A stretch of DNA of 64,000 nt from contig CAVWNC010000003.1 in assembly GCA_963756455.1 (NCBI GenBank), forward strand, positions 1,426,001 to 1,490,000. Direction: 5' to 3'. A program made the translations under genes and the position numbers. Shown piece after piece: positions 7,804-14,477 of this stretch (positions within the stretch are counted from its first letter, which is position 1; each line of letters starts with the position of its first letter). Below the pieces are notes generated by a model that had not been told where the DNA came from, did not search any database, and saw only the letters and a list, made by a program, of their open reading frames with translations. Source of the DNA: DASQPA01 sp963756455 (GTDB lineage Bacteria > Acidobacteriota > Thermoanaerobaculia > Multivoradales > UBA5704).

Positions 7804-8115
7804 TTAGCCGTTGGGATCGATGGACACCCCTGTATCTCCGCTGAATGAGCTGGTCCCCCCATGCCCATTGGGATCAATGGAGCCGCCCGAAGTGGGCGCC
7901 TGGCTGCCCCAAGGGTCAATCGACGCCCCCGAAGCGCCGCTCAGGCTTGTCAGCCGATGCCCGACATTACCGAGGACGCGAACCGACGCCGTGGCGGCCG
8001 GGCGGACCTCACGGTTGGGATGAGACGGCCGTGCGTGGACGGCGGCGGGGGTGACGAGGAGCGCGGCGAGCAGGGTGAAGGCTGGCAAGGTGTGGCGCGA
8101 TCTTGAGGTGGGCAT
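7804..8115 (-). CDS. Small secreted peptide with three SIDPxG repeats
   Basis: 103 residues. Residues 1-29 are a classical signal peptide: basic start, a hydrophobic core (LPAFTLLAALLVTPAAV), and an AHA-like cleavage site. The mature part is short, Gly/Ser rich, and carries three octapeptide repeats: GASIDPWG (63-70), GGSIDPNG (77-84) and GVSIDPNG, which is the exact C-terminus (96-103). The repeats use different synonymous codons, so they are kept at protein level rather than being a recent DNA duplication. AAGGAG lies 6 nt before the ATG. Unknown function; a secreted signal or structural peptide is possible. Confidence 0.72.
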   Translation of the reverse strand: MPTSRSRHTLPAFTLLAALLVTPAAVHARPSHPNREVRPAATASVRVLGNVGHRLTSLSGASGASIDPWGSQAPTSGGSIDPNGHGGTSSFSGDTGVSIDPNG

Positions 8116-8187
8116 AGTTTCTCCTTGAAAGGTCGAACCACCACGGCGGAAGAGCCGTTGCGGCCTGCCTCTAAGAGAGAAAGTGTC

Positions 8188-8217
8188 ATGATAGCGCCAC
8201 ATCGTGACATCTTGGAA
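8188..8217 (-). promoter_or_regulatory. Possible promoter of the SIDPxG peptide gene
   Basis: On the minus strand TTCCAA (8217-8212), an 18-bp spacer and TATCAT (8193-8188). It is the best sigma70-like pair upstream of the start at 8115 and would give a leader of about 65 nt. The -35 is poor, so the call is tentative. Confidence 0.35.
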
Positions 8218-8257
8218 GGCTACAGGAGGACAGGCATCGGCGTTAAGGCCTCTTTTG

Positions 8258-8275
8258 GTACCCGAGTTCGGGTAC
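8258..8275. promoter_or_regulatory. Perfect 18-bp palindrome upstream of the YfhO-like gene
   Basis: GTACCCGA-GT-TCGGGTAC, with 8-bp perfect arms and a 2-bp centre. It lies 24 bp before the start at 8300 and about 140 bp from the divergent peptide gene. The spacing suits a protein-binding operator better than an RNA hairpin, because the 2-nt loop is too tight for a stable stem. A sequence TAAAGT at 8288-8293 could be a -10 for the downstream gene. Confidence 0.5.
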
Positions 8276-8299
8276 GAAAAATCGGGATAAAGTCCCGCG

Positions 8300-10735
8300 A
8301 TGCTCGTCGATTGGAGGCTGGTCCTCACCCTGGCCGTCGCGCTCGCCCTTGTCCAGGGGGTGTGCTGGCTGCTCGCTCGCGCCCTCGGGTTGCGGCTCGA
8401 CCGCTGGGCGATCGCCGGAGGGCTCCTCCTGCCGCTCGTCCTCCTCGCCCCCTGGCTCAGCGGCTCCCGGCTTTTCGCTCCCTGCGACATCCTCATGGCG
8501 CCGATCCCCGGGGCTCCCCAGCTCCAGCACCTCGATCGCCACGACCTGCTGAACGACGCGATTTACCAGTTCTTCCCCTGGGAGCTGGAGATCCGCCACT
8601 CTCTGGCCGCCCACCGGCTGCCGTTCTGGTCCGACCTCCTGGAGGGCGGCAGCTCTCCTTGGGCCAACCCCCAGGCCGGCGTCCTCTCGCCGCTCCAGAT
8701 GCCGGCTCGGCTATTGCCCATCCAGCACCACCTGCTGGGTGCGCTGGCACTCAAGATCCTCGTGGCGTTCGAAGGGACCTGGCTGCTCACCCGCCGGGTC
8801 GGGCGGAGCCGGGCGTCGAGCCTGCTCGCGGGGGCTGGCTACGCGATCGGCGGCGGTATCCTCTCGTGGGCTCTCTTCCCTCATACCGCGGCGGCCGCCT
8901 GGGTTCCCTGGCTCGCCACCGGGGTGATCGGGCTCTTTCGCCGCCCCGGCGGGCGGAGCGTGGCGACGACCGCGGCGCTCACCGCGGCGCTCCTCCTCTC
9001 CGGCCATCCGGAGGTGGCGGCGATCGGCGGGCTCTTCGCGGCGCTCTGCGGTCTTCTATTGAGGCGGCGGGCGCTCGGGCTCGTCCGCGGCCTCGGGGCG
9101 GCGGCGCTCGCGGCGGTTCTCGGCCTCGGCCTCGCGGCGCCGCACATCTTCCCTTTCCTGGCGATCCTCCCGGCGTCGCAGCGGGCGCACGAGACTCTCG
9201 CCCTCTCGCTCCCGCCCACCCATCCGAGCCTCTTCTCGCCGAGCTCCTGGTTTCTTCCCGGTCGCTCGATCCTCGTTCTCGCTCCGACCAACCCGCGGGC
9301 TTTCGGTCGGCCCTTCGAGGACCCGGCGGGACCGATCGACTGGGCGGACGAGGACAGCGGCTACACCGGCCTCGTCGCCTTCGCGGGCGCTCTCTTGGCT
9401 CTCCTGGCCGTCCGCGACCGCCGGTCGCTCCCTTTCCTCCTTTTTGGCGGCGTCGGGCTGCTCCTCGCCGCCCGTTTCCTGCCGTTCGTCTACATTCTCC
9501 ACCAGGTGAAGCCGCTCCGGATGCTCGCCTACGAGCGCTTCCTCCTCCTCGCCTGCCTGGCCCTCGCGGTCACCGCCGCCTTCGGCACGGATCTTCTCTT
9601 ACGTCGAGCCCGGGAGTTGAAAGGGAAGCTGCGGGTGGGGATCGCCCTCGCCCTGGCGGTGGGGATCAGCCTGGCGGTGCACGCCGACGGCTACGTGGTT
9701 TTCCTCTGGGGACTCCTCGTCGCCGCCGCTCTCGTCGCGAGCCTCGCCCGGGAGGGCGCGCCCTGGCGGCGCCCTGTAGCGGCCGGTCTCTTCGGCCTCG
9801 TCCTGCTGCTCGACCTCGTTCCCTGGGGCCGCAGTCTGCAGCCGGCCGGCCACGGGGCGCTCTTCTATCCCCGGACCCCGTTTATCGACGACCTGACGCA
9901 AGAGGTGTCGGCGCCGGGCGGTCCGTGGCGGGCGGTGGGGGCGGAGTTCCTCGTCTACCCGTCGCTCCTCCCCTTCTACGGCATCGCCGAGGCCCGGCCC
10001 CACAACCCGCTCGCGCCCATGCCGTACATCGAGGTTCTCTCGGCCGCCTTCGACTTCCACCCGTCGATGGTCGAGTACTTCTCGCCGCTCCGGCACGTCG
10101 ACCACCCGCTCCTCGACTTCCTCAACGTGCGTGCAGTGGTGTCGAGCGTCGCCATGCCCCCCAGCCACAAGCTCGCGCTCGTCGACGGCGGCCGCTACGC
10201 GCCCTTCTTTCTCTACCGGAACCCCCACCCCCTGCCGCGCTGGTTCCTCCCCGATGGCGCGGAGGTGATCGACCGTTCCGGGATCACTCCCTTCATCACC
10301 CGGATGAAGGACCCCGCCCGGGTCGCCCTCTTCGCCGATGAGGTTGGGTCGTGGCGCCCTACCGGCCTACCGGCTCAACCGCAGGCGCTCTCTCTCGTCT
10401 CGGGGGTGCCTGGCCATCTCTCCCTCGCCCTGCCGGCGCTGCCAGCCGGGTGGGGGCCGGCCGACACCCTGGTCGCCACCTCGATTCCCTACTCACGTGG
10501 CTGGCGGGCGAACGCCGGCGGCCGGCCCCTGCGGACCGTTACCGTCGATGGCGCTTTCCTGGGAATCCGGATTCCGCCCGGGGTGACGCGGCTCGATCTC
10601 CGCTTCCTTCCCCCCGGCCTCCTCGCCGGCCTCGCCGCCTTCCTGCTGGCGGGCCTGGTCGCCGCCAGCCTCGCCCTGCGCCCTACGCCGGGAGCAGGGG
10701 TACGCCGTACGCCACGAAGGCCCCGTCCCGGGTGA
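8300..10735 (+). CDS. YfhO-like polytopic membrane protein
   Basis: 811 residues with about 12 transmembrane helices followed by a C-terminal extracytoplasmic beta-rich domain and a last helix. The early block FPWELEIRHSLAAHRLPFWSDLLEGG and the later ATSIPYSRGWRANAGGRPL (ysxGW, just before the last helix) are typical of YfhO/GT-C-type membrane proteins, many of which glycosylate teichoic acids or other surface polymers. Periplasmic acidic residues in the first large loop would be the active site by analogy. It ends in a PRRPRPG tail overlapping the convergent vapC gene by 53 bp. Substrate unknown. Confidence 0.72.
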   Translation: MLVDWRLVLTLAVALALVQGVCWLLARALGLRLDRWAIAGGLLLPLVLLAPWLSGSRLFAPCDILMAPIPGAPQLQHLDRHDLLNDAIYQFFPWELEIRHSLAAHRLPFWSDLLEGGSSPWANPQAGVLSPLQMPARLLPIQHHLLGALALKILVAFEGTWLLTRRVGRSRASSLLAGAGYAIGGGILSWALFPHTAAAAWVPWLATGVIGLFRRPGGRSVATTAALTAALLLSGHPEVAAIGGLFAALCGLLLRRRALGLVRGLGAAALAAVLGLGLAAPHIFPFLAILPASQRAHETLALSLPPTHPSLFSPSSWFLPGRSILVLAPTNPRAFGRPFEDPAGPIDWADEDSGYTGLVAFAGALLALLAVRDRRSLPFLLFGGVGLLLAARFLPFVYILHQVKPLRMLAYERFLLLACLALAVTAAFGTDLLLRRARELKGKLRVGIALALAVGISLAVHADGYVVFLWGLLVAAALVASLAREGAPWRRPVAAGLFGLVLLLDLVPWGRSLQPAGHGALFYPRTPFIDDLTQEVSAPGGPWRAVGAEFLVYPSLLPFYGIAEARPHNPLAPMPYIEVLSAAFDFHPSMVEYFSPLRHVDHPLLDFLNVRAVVSSVAMPPSHKLALVDGGRYAPFFLYRNPHPLPRWFLPDGAEVIDRSGITPFITRMKDPARVALFADEVGSWRPTGLPAQPQALSLVSGVPGHLSLALPALPAGWGPADTLVATSIPYSRGWRANAGGRPLRTVTVDGAFLGIRIPPGVTRLDLRFLPPGLLAGLAAFLLAGLVAASLALRPTPGAGVRRTPRRPRPG

Positions 10736-11063
10736 CGATCGTCAGCTCTTCCATCCAGGCCTGGGCGATCAACATGCGGTCGAACGGATCCTCGTGGTGG
10801 CCTGGCAGCGAGCCGGCGAGGAGAGCGTGCCGGGAGGAGATCGGCAGTTGGAGGAAGTCGTTGGCGGCGATCTCTTCCAGGAGGTCGGCGCTGCCGGCGT
10901 CGAGCTTGCCGAGGCGGGACTTGATGGCGATCTCCCAGAGGCTCACGGCGCTCACGTAGACCACCGTCTTGGGGTCGGCCACGAGCTCCCTCGCCTGCGC
11001 CTGGAGCTTGGGGTCGTCGGCGAGCCACCAGAGGAATGCGTGGGTGTCGAGGAGGAGCTTCAC
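10683..11063 (-). CDS. vapC: PIN-domain toxin of a VapBC-like system
   Basis: 126 residues, the standard PIN toxin size. Acidic metal-site residues are in place: D6 (LLLDTHAFLWW), E44 (VSLWEIAIKSRLGKL), D93 in HHEDPFDRMLIAQA, and D112 in the TRDGAF block. Such toxins are Mg2+-dependent RNases that cut tRNA or rRNA. The GTG start overlaps the antitoxin stop by 4 bp (GTGA), the usual coupled arrangement. The sequence type (THAFLWW, SAVSLWEIAIKSRLGKL) is the Sll0205-like PIN group, normally partnered with Phd-type antitoxins. Confidence 0.93.
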   Translation of the reverse strand: MKLLLDTHAFLWWLADDPKLQAQARELVADPKTVVYVSAVSLWEIAIKSRLGKLDAGSADLLEEIAANDFLQLPISSRHALLAGSLPGHHEDPFDRMLIAQAWMEELTIVTRDGAFVAYGVPLLPA

Positions 11064-11554
11064 TTGTCCTCCATCTTTTCATCCAATCGTTCATCCCATC
11101 GTTCGTCTCCCCGGAAGGCGGCGGCGATCGGGGCCGGCAGGGGGTCGTCGAAGTCGGGGGCGATCGTCAGCACTCCCGCCAGGCTTCCCGGGCGCCGCGG
11201 CTCACGCGGCAAGGGAACGAGCTTGGCGACCGGACGGCCACCCCGGGTGACCGTCACCTCCTCGCCGGAGAGCGCGCGATCGAGCAGCCGCGAGAGGTGG
11301 CGCCCCTCGTCCTCGCGCCGCACCGCCATCGGCTCGGCGATCATCCCCGCCATCGCCACCCCCTTGGCGTCGAGAGAGCCCGAGGGCAGGGTCAGGGTCG
11401 ACGGGAAGGCCCGCGGCCGGCCCGGGGCGCGGACGACCAGACAGTCCCCCTCGACCTCCAGATCCACCTCATCGGCGAGGCCGGTCTGTTCGAGCAGAGG
11501 CTTGGGGATACGGATGCCTTGGGAATTGCCGATGCGAACGATGCGTGCCTTCAT
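11060..11554 (-). CDS. Antitoxin fusing AbrB/MazE-like and Phd-like domains
   Basis: 164 residues, twice the size of a usual antitoxin. Residues 1-45 are a SpoVT-AbrB/MazE swapped-hairpin domain (KARIVRIGNSQGIRIPKPLLEQTGL). Residues about 75-115 look like a Phd/YefM domain (HLSRLLDRALSGEEVTVTRGG, then PVAKLVPLP). The tail RRPGSLAGVLTIAPDFDDPLP followed by PIAAAF is what Phd-type partners of this PIN group use to clamp the toxin. Each half could bind DNA. It is translationally coupled to vapC and preceded by a 35-bp palindrome. The fusion reading is mine; no frameshift is needed. Confidence 0.82.
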   Translation of the reverse strand: MKARIVRIGNSQGIRIPKPLLEQTGLADEVDLEVEGDCLVVRAPGRPRAFPSTLTLPSGSLDAKGVAMAGMIAEPMAVRREDEGRHLSRLLDRALSGEEVTVTRGGRPVAKLVPLPREPRRPGSLAGVLTIAPDFDDPLPAPIAAAFRGDERWDERLDEKMEDK

Positions 11555-11573
11555 TGGGTGTGCTCCTGCCTCC

Positions 11574-11608
11574 CCCTCGGGGTGATTACATTGTAATCCC
11601 CCCGAGGG
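11574..11608. promoter_or_regulatory. 35-bp near-perfect palindrome: probable toxin-antitoxin operator
   Basis: Arms of 17 bp around a single central T: CCCTCGGGG-T-GATTACA and its complement TGTAATC-C-CCCCGAGGG, with one mismatch. It begins 20 bp before the antitoxin start (11554). A -10-like TACAAT on the minus strand (11595-11590) lies inside it, as expected for autoregulation by an AbrB/Phd antitoxin. It could also act as an RNA hairpin ending the upstream transcript of the 11627-12226 gene, but no U-tract follows. Confidence 0.72.
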
Positions 11609-11626
11609 AAGAGCGCAACGGCGGAG

Positions 11627-12226
11627 CTACTTCCTTTGCACCTGGACGCTCTGCAACCGGGTCGGCTCGACCGAGAAGTCCTCCAGGCGCAGGAACTTGC
11701 CCTGGGCATCCGCGATCACCTTGGTGGCGGTCGACATCCGTCCCTCCCCATGGCCGCTCGCGTCCAAGTGGATCTCGATCAGGGTGAACGGGTAGTCGAG
11801 GGAGCGCGTGGTGTTGTAGGCCTCCCAGAACGCGATCCGGCGGTCGGTGGCGAGGAAGATCCGCAGGCCGCCGTTCGGGTCCGGCGTCACGTGCGCATAG
11901 TGGAGGTCCAGGGCGACGGAATCCGGCGTGCGGATGGTGCCCACCGGCGGATTTTCCTGCAGGGATTTCAACAGACCATCCTGCCCATGCAGGCGGAGAG
12001 CGTCCAGGAGCTCGCCCCTTTCCGCCTCCGTCGAGTAGCGGTCGATATTGATCTGGACGATCTGCTCCCGCTGGACCGGCCGGTTGGCGCCGAGGTTGAT
12101 CGCGAGCGCGGTGAGCTTCAAGGGAGTGGCGGGGAGGTCCGCCGCGTGGAGGCCCTGGCTTCCGAGGGCCGAGGTGAGAGCCAAGAGTAGAGCGATCGAT
12201 GTGTGCTTCCCGGGATGTCTCTTCAT
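11627..12226 (-). CDS. Secreted protein of unknown function
   Basis: 199 residues with an N-terminal signal peptide (TSIALLLALTSALGSQGLHAA, cleavage near residue 28). I do not recognise the mature domain. It is a mixed alpha/beta sequence with the conspicuous stretches QIVQINIDRYSTEAERGELL and PDPNGGLRIFLATDRRIAFWEAY, suggesting a compact domain that may be Acidobacteria-specific. A good site (AAAAGGAG) lies 7 nt before the ATG. It starts 17 bp after the end of the GGDEF-EAL gene on the same strand, so it is likely co-transcribed with it. Confidence 0.75.
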   Translation of the reverse strand: MKRHPGKHTSIALLLALTSALGSQGLHAADLPATPLKLTALAINLGANRPVQREQIVQINIDRYSTEAERGELLDALRLHGQDGLLKSLQENPPVGTIRTPDSVALDLHYAHVTPDPNGGLRIFLATDRRIAFWEAYNTTRSLDYPFTLIEIHLDASGHGEGRMSTATKVIADAQGKFLRLEDFSVEPTRLQSVQVQRK

Positions 12227-12243
12227 GTCGTTCTCCTTTTGTC

Positions 12244-14412
12244 TTACACGTCATGGACCAGCGGCTGCGGGCGGGTGATCCAGTAGCCCTGGGCGTAGTC
12301 GACGCCGATCTCTCGCAGGGCGTCCATGGTCTGGCGGTTCTCGACGCACTCGGCGATCGTCTGGATGCCCATGACGTGGCCGATCTGGTTGATCGACTCG
12401 ACCAGGGCGCGCTTGACACGGTCCTCGACCATGCCCTGCACGAACTCGCCGTCGATCTTCAGGAAGTCGACCGGCAGGTCGCGCAGGTAGGCGAACGAGG
12501 AGAGGCCGCTCCCGAAGTCGTCGAGGACGAAGCGGCAACCCTGCTCCTTGAGCGCCGAAATGAAGGCCATCGCGCTGTCGAGCTTGCTGATCGCCGCCGT
12601 CTCGGTGATCTCGAAGCAGATCCGGCGCGAGTCGACGCCCGAGGCGAGGAGCTCCTCGATGACGAAGGGGAGGAAGGTCTCCTCCGAGAGCGACATGCCG
12701 GAGAGGTTGATCGTGAAGAGGAGCGGCCGCGCGAGCTCCCGGCGCTGCGCCTCGGCTAAAGCACGGAAGGCGGTCCGCACCACCCAGCGGTCGATCGAGC
12801 CGATCAGGTGGTAGCGCTCGGCCGCGGCGATGAAGGCGGTCGGTTCGACGACTCCGCCCTTCTTGTCCAGCATACGGATGAAGACCTCGCACATCAGCTC
12901 GCGGCCGCCGTCGGGGCTGAGCGGCTGGATGATCTGGTAGTAGAGGCGGAAGCGGTGCTCCTCGAAGGCGCGATGGATGCGGTGGATCCACTGCATCTCA
13001 CCGTAGCGTTCGGCGACCAGGGTGTCGTCCTGCTCGTACTCGTGGACCCGGTTCCGACCCCGGTCCTTGGCCACGTAGCAGGCGGCATCGGCGGCGGAGA
13101 GGACGTGGGCCAGATCGCCGCTCTCGTGGTTCAAGGGCACGAGGCCGATGCTCACCCCGACCTCGAAGATCTGGTCTCTGAAGGAGAAGCGGAACTCGCG
13201 CACGGTGCGCCGCATCTCCTCGGCGATCTGGCGGGCGTGGGCGAGCGGGCAGTCCTCCAGGAGGACCCCGAACTCGTCGCCTCCCAGCCGCGCCAGGATG
13301 TCGCTCCGCCGCACCCGCGCCCGCAGGATGGCGGTCACCTGCTTCAGCATCTCGTCGCCCTGGAGATGACCGCAGGTGTCGTTGACCACCTTGAACTCGT
13401 CTAAATCCATGTAGAGGAGGACATGCTGGCGCTGCTCGGAGCGGGCGCTCCTTATCGCCCGTTTCAAGCGGATCTCGAACTCGCGGCGGTTGATGAGCCC
13501 GGTCAGGGCGTCGTGGCTCGCGAGGTAGATCATCTCGCGCTCCATGCCACGGAGCTGGGTGACGTCCTTGAACACCAGGACGGCGCCGATCAGCTCGCCC
13601 TTGCGGTCGCGGATGGGAGCCGCCGAGTCGCGCACGGCGAACTCCCGTCCATCGAAGCCGACGAGGAGAGCATGCCCGGGCGATTCGACGATCTCCCCCT
13701 CCTCCAGGCAGCGCTGCACCGGATCGGCGAGCGGCCGCCGGGTCACCTCGTCGACGATCTTGAAGACCTCGGCGACGGTCGCCCCGCGGGCGCGCTCGGC
13801 GGCCCAACCGGTCAGCCGTTCGGCCACCGGGTTGATGTAGTCGATGAAGCCGTCGGCATCGCTCCTTATCACCCCGTCGCCGATCGAGGCGAGGGTGACC
13901 TGGGCGCGCTCCTTCTCGCGATGGAGGGCCTCCTCGGCGTGTTTGCGTTCTGTGATGTCGAGGGCGAGACCGATACAGCCGATGATCCGCCCCTGGGCGT
14001 CCACGAGGGGCTCGACTTGGGATTGGAAGAGTCGCCCCTCCCATTCGTGCTCGAAAGCGACCGATTCCCCGGCCAAGGCCAGGGCGTGAGCGCGGAAGAC
14101 CGGAAACTCGGGATCGCGGGTGCCGAAGTAGTCGTAGAGGGTGCCGGCGCTCTCGACCGTCGTCCCCATCCCGCCCATCCCTCCAATACCGCCCCGCGCG
14201 ACAGCGAGGAGGGAGCCGGGAGCGGCAAGGAGGCGCAATTCGCGGTCGGTGGCCCAGACCACGGCCGCCATGGAGTCGGGCAGCCGACGCAGACCCTCCT
14301 CCCTTTCCTTTTCGGAGGGTTCCGCATCGGGAAGACGGACGGGCCCCACAGGCATCAGGTTCGCTCCAGCCTTGGATGTTCCGAGAGCGTCAACTTTCAC
14401 CGGTTGGATCAT
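12244..14412 (-). CDS. PAS-PAS-GGDEF-EAL cyclic-di-GMP signalling protein
   Basis: 722 residues. Two PAS domains (about 70-175 and 180-300), each ending in a typical PAC block (ALDITERK, VFKDVTQL), are followed by GGDEF (about 310-470) and EAL (about 490-720). The diguanylate cyclase motif RLGGDEF is intact, with an RxxD inhibitory site five residues upstream (RRSD). In the phosphodiesterase half the EAL tripeptide is EVF, keeping the metal-binding Glu. NLSG, EITE, DDFGSG, KID and QGYW are present; AEGVE is AECVE. Both activities remain possible. No transmembrane segment. Start is the ATG at 14412. An in-frame GGIGGMGGMG stretch comes from a 9-bp repeat. Confidence 0.9.
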   Translation of the reverse strand: MIQPVKVDALGTSKAGANLMPVGPVRLPDAEPSEKEREEGLRRLPDSMAAVVWATDRELRLLAAPGSLLAVARGGIGGMGGMGTTVESAGTLYDYFGTRDPEFPVFRAHALALAGESVAFEHEWEGRLFQSQVEPLVDAQGRIIGCIGLALDITERKHAEEALHREKERAQVTLASIGDGVIRSDADGFIDYINPVAERLTGWAAERARGATVAEVFKIVDEVTRRPLADPVQRCLEEGEIVESPGHALLVGFDGREFAVRDSAAPIRDRKGELIGAVLVFKDVTQLRGMEREMIYLASHDALTGLINRREFEIRLKRAIRSARSEQRQHVLLYMDLDEFKVVNDTCGHLQGDEMLKQVTAILRARVRRSDILARLGGDEFGVLLEDCPLAHARQIAEEMRRTVREFRFSFRDQIFEVGVSIGLVPLNHESGDLAHVLSAADAACYVAKDRGRNRVHEYEQDDTLVAERYGEMQWIHRIHRAFEEHRFRLYYQIIQPLSPDGGRELMCEVFIRMLDKKGGVVEPTAFIAAAERYHLIGSIDRWVVRTAFRALAEAQRRELARPLLFTINLSGMSLSEETFLPFVIEELLASGVDSRRICFEITETAAISKLDSAMAFISALKEQGCRFVLDDFGSGLSSFAYLRDLPVDFLKIDGEFVQGMVEDRVKRALVESINQIGHVMGIQTIAECVENRQTMDALREIGVDYAQGYWITRPQPLVHDV
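14165..14195 (-). repeat. 9-bp tandem repeat inside the GGDEF-EAL gene
   Basis: Units of GG(A/C)GGxATx on the minus strand encode GGIGGMGGM between the N-terminus and the first PAS domain. The paralogous gene at 14478-16529 has no such stretch, so it is an insertion or expansion specific to this copy. Confidence 0.75.
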
Positions 14413-14477
14413 GATTCGCGCGGTCTTCCGTGACTCGCGGTAAGTAAAGCAAGATTCGCGCCTATTTTGTAGAGAGA

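Noticed and set aside
8125..10341. 738-residue plus-strand frame over the YfhO-like gene
   Set aside because: Arg/Pro/Gly-rich shadow of the real frame at 8300-10735, which has transmembrane helices.
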